Shown here piece by piece: positions 33,207-38,496 of a DNA stretch of 38,496 bases. The position numbers were made by a program, and so were the translations under genes. A model generated the notes under the pieces. It worked only from the letters and a program-made list of their open reading frames with translations. It did not search any database and had not been told where the DNA came from. Numbering within the stretch: position 1 is the stretch's first letter; the number at the start of each line of letters is the position of its first letter. Source of the stretch: a bacterium (GTDB lineage Bacteria; Campylobacterota; Campylobacteria; Campylobacterales; Sulfurovaceae); the NCBI GenBank assembly GCA_018822805.1, contig JAHJJU010000117.1, positions 1 to 38,496 of the forward strand, given 5' to 3'.

Positions 33207-35273
33207 ATGAAAAGAAACAGCACTTTAAAAAGTTTCGTGGTGGCAACAGCACTTTTAAGTACAGTAGTAACTTCGCTAACTGCCGGTGAAGAGTTGGTTA
33301 AAAATGGAAGTTTTGAAAACTTTAGTATTGATAGAGATAGAGGAAATTGGAAATTGGTTCAATTTGACAACTGGAATGGTGCAGGTGAAGTATGGAATCA
33401 TAAAATTGGTCGAGTAGCCACCAAAGGAACCTATAAAGCAGAACTCGATGTAGGTCGTAGTAGTGTTAACAGTTTAACTCAAAGTATATCAACTGTCGAA
33501 GGTGAAACTTATACATTTAGTTTAGATGCTTATGCTCGAAAAGCAGGCTCTTCTGATTTTGAACTGATTGTTGATGGACAAACTCTTTTAACAATTACTC
33601 CTGCAAAAGATTGGGAAAAATACGGCATTGAATTTACCGGTACGGGAAGTGAACAAACTATTACTATTAAAGAGATAGCTGATCAAGATAATGGTTTGGG
33701 AACGGTTATTGATAATGTTTCTGTGCAAAGTGGAATTTCGTTAGATGAACTAAAAGCTCAAGATAGAGCAATATTTGAGATTATGGAACCAACGGGATTG
33801 GATCAAATTCATGAAATTATTAATAATGACAGACTTATTAATTCAAGAGTTTCATCGGATGATATTACCAAAGCCAAAGAGGCGATTAATCAAATGAATG
33901 CTTTAATTAATGAAGCCATTAAAGCTGAAGGATTGGCTAATGATGGGGTAATTTCTATTGCTGATACATTAGAAATAAACCGTTATTTAGTTGAAAATCA
34001 TACAGATAAATGGGTTAGTTTACGAGCTGCATATGCCTTGGTAGAGCCACGTTCACATACCATTGCTATGAATACCAATGCTGTTCGAAATGTATGGGGA
34101 CAAATCTATAATTTAGGATTTGCTTCAACCAATAAAAATCGTAATCTTACCAATGCTAACGGTAAAAGAACAACTGGCTTTACAAGCGTTGGTTATTATT
34201 TGGGTACAGTGGTTCAAAATGACATTATAAGTGGAGCACTAGAGAATCCTACTTATGAAGAAGTGAAAGGTACAACGGGAACCAAATTGGACATGATAGT
34301 AAATGTTATTTTAACCGATACTGGTCTGTTACGACGTGTACCAACGAGTGATTTAAGAGCAGGTGCAACAGCTGCCAATGAAATGAACCATCTGATTGTT
34401 GAAGCAATAAAAGCAGAAGGTTTAGGAAATGATCAAGTACTCACCACAGCTGATATTCGAACCATTAATAACTACTTGGTTGAAAATCATGTAGATAAAT
34501 GGGCAGAGCTTCATGGTGATGATGAAGATGGTGAAGAGACCGGTTACCACAGAGTTCAAAATGATGGAGCAACCACTAGAATGTATGCTGACAATGTCAT
34601 GAACAGCATTGCTGATGGAGTGTATCATCTAGGATTCCCCACACGATTTAAAGATAATCTGGAAAATGAAGACGGTAATAAAAATAAACGATTTGAAAAA
34701 GTCGCATGGTGGTTAGACAGCTCATTGAAAAAAGATTTAGAAGAGGGTAAATTCAATAATGATGAATACCAAGAAGTAGAAGGAACCACAGGAACAACTT
34801 TTGATAAAATTGTACCGTATATCTTTAATGATGAAGGATTACTTCTTAATGTTTCTATGGATGATATGAGAGCAGGGGCTAAAGCAGCAAACGGTATGAA
34901 TGAACTGATTATTGAAGCAATTAAAACAACAGGTGCTGCTACTGATAACTACATTTCAATTGATGAAGTTAAAGCTATAAATAAATATTTGGTTGAAAAC
35001 TATGCCTCAGAGTGGGCAGAGCTTCATGGTGATGATGAAGATGGTGAAGAGACTGGTTATCATAGAATACAAAATGACGGTGCTAGAGGTATAGGTTATA
35101 ATAAAAATATTATTAATAATTTAGCTGACGGTATTTACCATCTAGGATTTGCAACCAATGATGCTAATCGATTACTCAATGAAGATGGTAATAAAAATGT
35201 AACATTTGCTAACGTTGCTTACTGGTTAAATAAATCATTACAAGAAGATTATGCAAAAGGGTTTCTTAAGTAG
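33207..35273 (+). CDS. Secreted protein with N-terminal carbohydrate-binding-like domain and three long repeats
   Basis: The 688-residue protein has a Sec signal (residues 1-26, ending LTA), a beta-sandwich of about 150 residues starting ELVKNGSFENF (galactose-binding/DUF642-like), and three tandem repeats of about 140-170 residues (about 205-377, 380-545, 550-688). Each repeat contains a dockerin/EF-hand-like stretch, NDGVISIADTLEINRYLVEN in the first, and ends with IxNLGF or YHLGF plus a WL/YL segment. Repeats 2 and 3 share the acidic WAELHGDDEDGEETGYHR. Calcium binding and adhesion or matrix roles are plausible, not shown. The ATG at 33207 has AAAGGA 6 bases upstream. Confidence 0.85.
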   Translation: MKRNSTLKSFVVATALLSTVVTSLTAGEELVKNGSFENFSIDRDRGNWKLVQFDNWNGAGEVWNHKIGRVATKGTYKAELDVGRSSVNSLTQSISTVEGETYTFSLDAYARKAGSSDFELIVDGQTLLTITPAKDWEKYGIEFTGTGSEQTITIKEIADQDNGLGTVIDNVSVQSGISLDELKAQDRAIFEIMEPTGLDQIHEIINNDRLINSRVSSDDITKAKEAINQMNALINEAIKAEGLANDGVISIADTLEINRYLVENHTDKWVSLRAAYALVEPRSHTIAMNTNAVRNVWGQIYNLGFASTNKNRNLTNANGKRTTGFTSVGYYLGTVVQNDIISGALENPTYEEVKGTTGTKLDMIVNVILTDTGLLRRVPTSDLRAGATAANEMNHLIVEAIKAEGLGNDQVLTTADIRTINNYLVENHVDKWAELHGDDEDGEETGYHRVQNDGATTRMYADNVMNSIADGVYHLGFPTRFKDNLENEDGNKNKRFEKVAWWLDSSLKKDLEEGKFNNDEYQEVEGTTGTTFDKIVPYIFNDEGLLLNVSMDDMRAGAKAANGMNELIIEAIKTTGAATDNYISIDEVKAINKYLVENYASEWAELHGDDEDGEETGYHRIQNDGARGIGYNKNIINNLADGIYHLGFATNDANRLLNEDGNKNVTFANVAYWLNKSLQEDYAKGFLK

Positions 35274-35279
35274 CCGGCA

Positions 35280-36032
35280 TTAAATATCAGAAATCTTTTT
35301 CTGTAAAAGAGCAGCAATTTTTTCATTGCTCTGCTCTTTTAGTACCCTTCTTCCCCAAAGAAAACGGTTTTTGTAAAATTTCTTTTTATTAAAATTTGTA
35401 ATAACCACTGCTTTTTTACCCGAGCTTGCATGGATAAAGTTATTTTTCCCTAGATAAATTCCTACATGGTTGACTTCTCCGGTATGCTCTTTGCTTGTGT
35501 CAAAAAAAACCATGTCACCTTGTTTAAGTCGATTGTATTTAACGTAGGTACCAACTTGTGCTTGTTCTTTTGAAACACGAGGCAGATTGATACCGGCAGT
35601 TTTACGATAGATTTTTTGTGTAAATCCAGAACAGTCAAATGTTTTTGGTCCTGTTGCACCCCATACATATTTATGTCCTAAAAATTTTTTAGCATACGAT
35701 TCAATTTTTGCATAGGTAGAGGTTTTTGTTGTATTCTTATAAACCTTACAAATAGGGTTGGATTTTTTTGTAACTTTAGTTTTACTTGATGCTACTTTTA
35801 ATGTATCTGTATATTGTGTGGAGAGAGGAAGTTCTTTTTTCTTAGTTTTTAGATCATGTACTACCGTTACCATAACAATGTTGTCAATCATTTTTTGATT
35901 AAAGGTTGAAAAGGAAGAAGGTTTATTGGTAGTAGAAGTTTGTTTATTTTCTTGATGAATAAACTTTATGTACAAAAATCCTAATAACTGTAAAAATGCC
36001 ACAACCATGAGAGTATTTCTAATTAAGTTCAT
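35280..36032 (-). CDS. NlpC/P60 family peptidase with N-terminal membrane anchor
   Basis: The 250-residue protein has one N-terminal hydrophobic segment (LMVVAFLQLLGFLYIKFI), a basic Thr/Lys/Ser-rich linker, and an NlpC/P60 domain from about 110: YVWGATGPKTFDCSGFTQKIY with catalytic Cys, GDMVFFDTSKEHTGEVNHVGIYLG with His, and FIHASSGKKAVV. It is likely anchored in the inner membrane with its domain in the periplasm, unlike the lipoprotein relative at 32084. GGAG lies 8 bases before the ATG. It is convergent with the repeat-protein gene (6-base gap) and divergent from purH. Confidence 0.9.
   Translation of the reverse strand: MNLIRNTLMVVAFLQLLGFLYIKFIHQENKQTSTTNKPSSFSTFNQKMIDNIVMVTVVHDLKTKKKELPLSTQYTDTLKVASSKTKVTKKSNPICKVYKNTTKTSTYAKIESYAKKFLGHKYVWGATGPKTFDCSGFTQKIYRKTAGINLPRVSKEQAQVGTYVKYNRLKQGDMVFFDTSKEHTGEVNHVGIYLGKNNFIHASSGKKAVVITNFNKKKFYKNRFLWGRRVLKEQSNEKIAALLQKKISDI
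35305..35340. terminator. Hairpin inside the 3' end of the minus-strand NlpC gene, likely terminator for the repeat-protein gene
   Basis: AAAAGAGCAG (35305-35314) pairs with CTGCTCTTTT (35331-35340); CAAT/ATTG extends the stem after a 2-base bulge, leaving a 6-base loop. On the plus strand it lies 32 bases after the repeat-protein stop and ends in TTTT. It is embedded in coding sequence, forced by the 6-base gap between convergent genes. Confidence 0.55.
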
Positions 36033-36179
36033 CTATTTCTCCTTATTAAATAATAAAAAACATAAACTAATAATATATAATACTAAATCAAAGCTTAATC
36101 TATTCATAAAATTAAATATTTATTTATGATGAAGCTGGATTTCTAAATTTGAACAATCTGCCTATTCAAGACATTTTGC

Positions 36180-36185
36180 TATAAT
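36180..36185 (+). promoter_or_regulatory. Extended -10 promoter of purH
   Basis: TATAAT preceded by TTTTGC, 26 bases upstream of the purH ATG, in the 179-base divergent gap. No other structure is evident in that gap. Confidence 0.65.
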
Positions 36186-36211
36186 GCCGAAAAATCTTTT
36201 AAGGGTAGTAA

Positions 36212-37744
36212 ATGAGAGCATTACTAAGTGTAAGTGACAAAAGTGGTATTGTAGCGTTCGCACAAGGATTAGAGAAATTAGGATGGGAAATTATCTCAAC
36301 AGGTGGAACGTATAAGAAATTATCCCAATCAGGTGTAAACGTTATAGAGATTGATGAAGTGACTAAGTTTCCGGAGTGTTTTGAAGGGCGTGTCAAGACA
36401 CTTAATCCTTATGTTCATGGTGGAATTTTACACAAACGTGGTGACGAAGCTCATGTGGCACAAGCCAAAGAGTTAGGGGTAGAAGGCATTGACTTGGTAT
36501 GTGTAAATCTTTATCCATTTAAAGCAACCATTGAGCGAACTGAAGATTTTGACGAAATTATTGAAAATATTGATATTGGTGGACCAACCATGGTACGTTC
36601 AGCAGCGAAAAACTTTAACGATGTGTTGATTGTGACCGATGCAAATGATTATACTTCAGTAGTAGAAGCACTTGAAAATAAAACAGACGATTTAGAGTTT
36701 AGACGTAATTTGATGATTAAAGCTTTTGAACACACAGCAGCCTACGATGGTATGATTGCCAACTACATGAATGGGCGTTTTAACGATGGTTTTGGTGCGT
36801 ACCAATTTATTACAGGTAAAAAATCATTTCAGACACGTTACGGAGAAAACCCACACCAAAAAGGTGCTTTGTATGAGTTTGATAATCACTTTTCTGAGAA
36901 CTTTCAGCAGGTAAAAGGTGAAGCATCTTTCAACAACATTAACGATGTTAATGGTGCATTAAAAATTGCCTCTTCATTTGGTGATGAAAATGCAGTTTGT
37001 ATTGTCAAACATGGTAACCCTTGTGGATTTGCGATTAAAGAGAGTTTGTTAGCGTCCTATACCGAAGCACTGAAGTGTGATCCTGTGTCTGCTTTTGGTG
37101 GTGTTGTGGCTGTTAATGGTGTCGTAACAAAAGAGCTTGCCGAGAAAATGAATGAAATTTTCTTAGAAGTGGTCATGGCAGCAGATTTTGAAGCAGAAGC
37201 ATTAGAAGTATTTGAGAAGAAAAAACGTCTTAAACTCTTTGCACAAGGTGGTAAAAAATTGGTAATGAGTAATGATACCCATGACTTTAAACATGTTGAT
37301 GGTGGATTTGTTTACCAAAATTCAGACTGTATTTGTGATAATGAAGTACATAATGCCCACAAAAAATCAGAATTAACAGCAACCAAGCAAGAGATGAAAG
37401 ACTTAGAGATTGCATGGAAAGTGGCAGGGCTTACTAAGTCTAATTGTGTGGTTTATGTAAAAGACTCAGCCATGGTGGCTGTAGGTATGGGTATGACAAG
37501 TCGTGTAGATGCTGCACAGTGTGCCTTGAAAAAAGCCAAAGAGATGGGTCTTGATGTAAGTGGTGCAGCCATGGCTTCTGAAGCATTCTTCCCATTCCGT
37601 GACAGTATTGATGCTGCAGCTGCAGCCGGTGTGAAAGCGATTATAGAACCGGGTGGCTCGATAAGAGATGATGAGGTGATTGAAGCTGCCAATGAGCATG
37701 GAATTTCACTTTACTTTACTACGGTTAGACACTTTTTACATTAA
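36212..37744 (+). CDS. purH: Bifunctional AICAR transformylase/IMP cyclohydrolase
   Basis: Catalyses the last two steps of purine synthesis, AICAR to FAICAR to IMP. The 510-residue product has the N-terminal cyclohydrolase domain ([57 protein letters not shown]) and the C-terminal transformylase domain ([26 protein letters not shown] with the catalytic Lys-His, and [27 protein letters not shown]). It appears monocistronic, with its own promoter and a terminator hairpin after the stop. Confidence 0.96.
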   Translation: MRALLSVSDKSGIVAFAQGLEKLGWEIISTGGTYKKLSQSGVNVIEIDEVTKFPECFEGRVKTLNPYVHGGILHKRGDEAHVAQAKELGVEGIDLVCVNLYPFKATIERTEDFDEIIENIDIGGPTMVRSAAKNFNDVLIVTDANDYTSVVEALENKTDDLEFRRNLMIKAFEHTAAYDGMIANYMNGRFNDGFGAYQFITGKKSFQTRYGENPHQKGALYEFDNHFSENFQQVKGEASFNNINDVNGALKIASSFGDENAVCIVKHGNPCGFAIKESLLASYTEALKCDPVSAFGGVVAVNGVVTKELAEKMNEIFLEVVMAADFEAEALEVFEKKKRLKLFAQGGKKLVMSNDTHDFKHVDGGFVYQNSDCICDNEVHNAHKKSELTATKQEMKDLEIAWKVAGLTKSNCVVYVKDSAMVAVGMGMTSRVDAAQCALKKAKEMGLDVSGAAMASEAFFPFRDSIDAAAAAGVKAIIEPGGSIRDDEVIEAANEHGISLYFTTVRHFLH

Positions 37745-37749
37745 TGATT

Positions 37750-37776
37750 AAAGAGGCTAAATTAATTAGCTTCTTT
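37750..37776 (+). terminator. Rho-independent terminator after purH
   Basis: A 10-bp stem with one G-T pair (AAAGAGGCTA, TAGCTTCTTT) and a 7-base A/T loop, ending in TTT and followed by CTCCTT. TGATTA and TAATCA outside the stem could extend pairing. Confidence 0.65.
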
Positions 37777-37838
37777 CTCCTTAATAATCATGCTTTATTT
37801 ACGAATCATTCACGATTACTTGTTATCATGTGGCTTAA

Positions 37839-37844
37839 TATAAT
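37839..37844 (+). promoter_or_regulatory. -10 element for the rhodanese gene
   Basis: TATAAT 24 bases upstream of the ATG at 37869. A second candidate, TGATAAAAT, lies closer but would leave almost no leader. Confidence 0.5.
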
Positions 37845-37868
37845 TTTGATAAAATAAGGACAATAAAA

Positions 37869-38297
37869 ATGAAAAAAACACTATTAGGACTGCTACTTTT
37901 GGGCTCTACACTTTTAGCAGAAGTGACCAATACGCCAGCAACAATAGATTTTATAGAAGTAAAAAAGATGAAGATTATTGATATACGCACTGAGGGCGAA
38001 TGGATTCAGACAGGTATTATAAAAGATGCAAATCTTATTACTTTTTTTGATGAGAAATACGGGTACGATACTGAACAGTTTATGGGTGCATTGAATAAAG
38101 TGGTAGAGAAAGATGAACAGTTTGCTATTATTTGTAATACAGGGAGTAGAACCAAACTTATTGCCAATTTTTTAGGGAACAAACATGACTATAATGTTGT
38201 GAATTTAACAGGAGGAATGGTAAAACTTTTCCAAGAAGGTTTTCAACCGGAATTCTATGCTCCTCCTTCTATAGAAGAGAGTAACACTTCAAACTAA
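37869..38297 (+). CDS. Periplasmic single-domain rhodanese-like protein
   Basis: The 142-residue protein has a Sec signal peptide (MKKTLLGLLLLGSTLLA, cleavage before EVTN) and one rhodanese domain: KMKIIDIRTEGEWIQTGIIKDA, and the active-site loop AIICNTGSRTK with the persulfide-forming Cys, followed by NLTGGMVKLFQEGF. Rhodaneses carry or transfer sulfane sulfur; a periplasmic one fits a sulfur-metabolising cell and could act with polysulfide chemistry of the kind suspected for the Mo oxidoreductase upstream, though it is not linked to that operon. AAGGA precedes the ATG. Confidence 0.9.
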   Translation: MKKTLLGLLLLGSTLLAEVTNTPATIDFIEVKKMKIIDIRTEGEWIQTGIIKDANLITFFDEKYGYDTEQFMGALNKVVEKDEQFAIICNTGSRTKLIANFLGNKHDYNVVNLTGGMVKLFQEGFQPEFYAPPSIEESNTSN

Positions 38298-38298
38298 G

Positions 38299-38316
38299 GT
38301 GGGTTTTAAAACCCAC
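38299..38316. terminator. Perfect 18-bp palindrome after the rhodanese gene
   Basis: GTGGGTTTTAAAACCCAC starts 2 bases after the stop codon. The central TTTTAAAA would form the loop of a GTGGG/CCCAC stem. No T run follows, so it is a weak terminator or a repeat boundary beside the neighbouring insertion sequence. Confidence 0.5.
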
Positions 38317-38367
38317 GTAAAACAATTCCAAGATAGAGTGCAACAGTTCCTAAAAGGGTCATGCATC

Positions 38368-38496
38368 TCAAAGTAGTTGACGATTATAACGATTAATGAC
38401 AAGGTTCACAGAATATTCAAGCCTCTCCCAAGACTTAGAAAACTTAATAGTTTTTCGTTGAAGCCTAGCTAAAACCATTCTCATCCTAAGATTAAA
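38368..38496 (-). CDS. IS1-family transposase (InsB type), C-terminal part, cut by window end
   Basis: On the minus strand an open frame enters from the window edge and ends at the TGA 38370-38368, giving 42 residues. It reads NLRMRMVLARLQRKTIKF then SKSWERLEYSVNLVINRY and NRQLL. The pattern LRxRxxLARLxRKTxxFSKSxE is the conserved C-terminus of IS1 transposases (compare the E. coli InsB end LRARLARLGRKSLSFSKSVE, from memory). The frame has no stop within the visible part, so the element may be intact beyond the window. Its terminal repeat should lie between 38317 and 38367 but cannot be fixed without the other end. Confidence 0.7.
   Translation of the reverse strand, partial: FNLRMRMVLARLQRKTIKFSKSWERLEYSVNLVINRYNRQLL

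Noticed and set aside
34422-34628. Antisense frame within the repeat-protein gene
   Set aside because: It is a shadow of the coding strand, as are the other frames opposite conserved genes; none has a motif or ribosome-binding site.
1-38496. CRISPR array, tRNA or rRNA genes
   Set aside because: No regularly spaced direct repeats, and no cloverleaf or rRNA-like sequence was seen in the intergenic regions, which are all short.

Overview
The window is a low-GC, gene-dense chromosomal segment. Its protein families and gene order point to Campylobacterota (formerly Epsilonproteobacteria), probably a free-living sulfur-cycling relative of Sulfurimonas, Sulfurovum or Sulfuricurvum. From memory, two blocks match Campylobacter jejuni gene order: rplY-pth-(LptF/G permease)-lysA-pheA-hisC-dxs, and ferredoxin-ndk-DUF177-rpmF-plsX-fabH. 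The clpS-clpA-aat trio also recurs there. Promoters look like those of this phylum: a TATAAT-like -10, often preceded by TTTTGC, with no clear -35.

Layout. 1-640: small outer-membrane protein, convergent with bioD. 1396-5652: N-degron operon clpS-clpA-aat, followed by transaldolase. 5766-8460: PilT-like ATPase, then an OmpA-domain anchor protein and a membrane coiled-coil protein. 8509-16041: rplY, pth, LptF/G-family permease, lysA, pheA, hisC, dxs. 16150-20893: metK, ferredoxin, ndk, DUF177 protein, rpmF, plsX, fabH. 20949-21290: DUF309 protein on the minus strand.

21528-32049 is the accessory centre. It encodes a membrane-bound molybdopterin oxidoreductase complex in the order B-C-A (four-cluster Fe-S subunit, NrfD-type anchor, Tat-exported catalytic subunit of 1115 residues). 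A membrane TPR protein, a TorD-type chaperone, a multi-cluster ferredoxin with extra cysteine domains, and two small soluble proteins of unknown function follow. The likely role is periplasmic sulfur-compound (polysulfide, thiosulfate, sulfite or similar) or oxyanion redox chemistry, but the substrate cannot be read from sequence. A 267-bp element with 32-bp perfect terminal inverted repeats sits between the TPR gene and the chaperone gene.

32084-36032 holds two related NlpC/P60 cell-wall hydrolases on either side of a DUF1456 protein and a secreted three-repeat protein. 36212-38297 holds purH and a periplasmic rhodanese. The last 129 bases are the 3' end of an IS1-family transposase gene that runs off the window.

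The most distinctive non-coding signals are REP/BIME-like palindromes after lysA and between fabH and the DUF309 gene. Their conserved GTAG foot supplies the in-frame TAG stop codon of all three adjoining genes. A perfect 19-bp palindrome lies in the promoter region of the oxidoreductase operon. I saw no rRNA, tRNA or CRISPR array.
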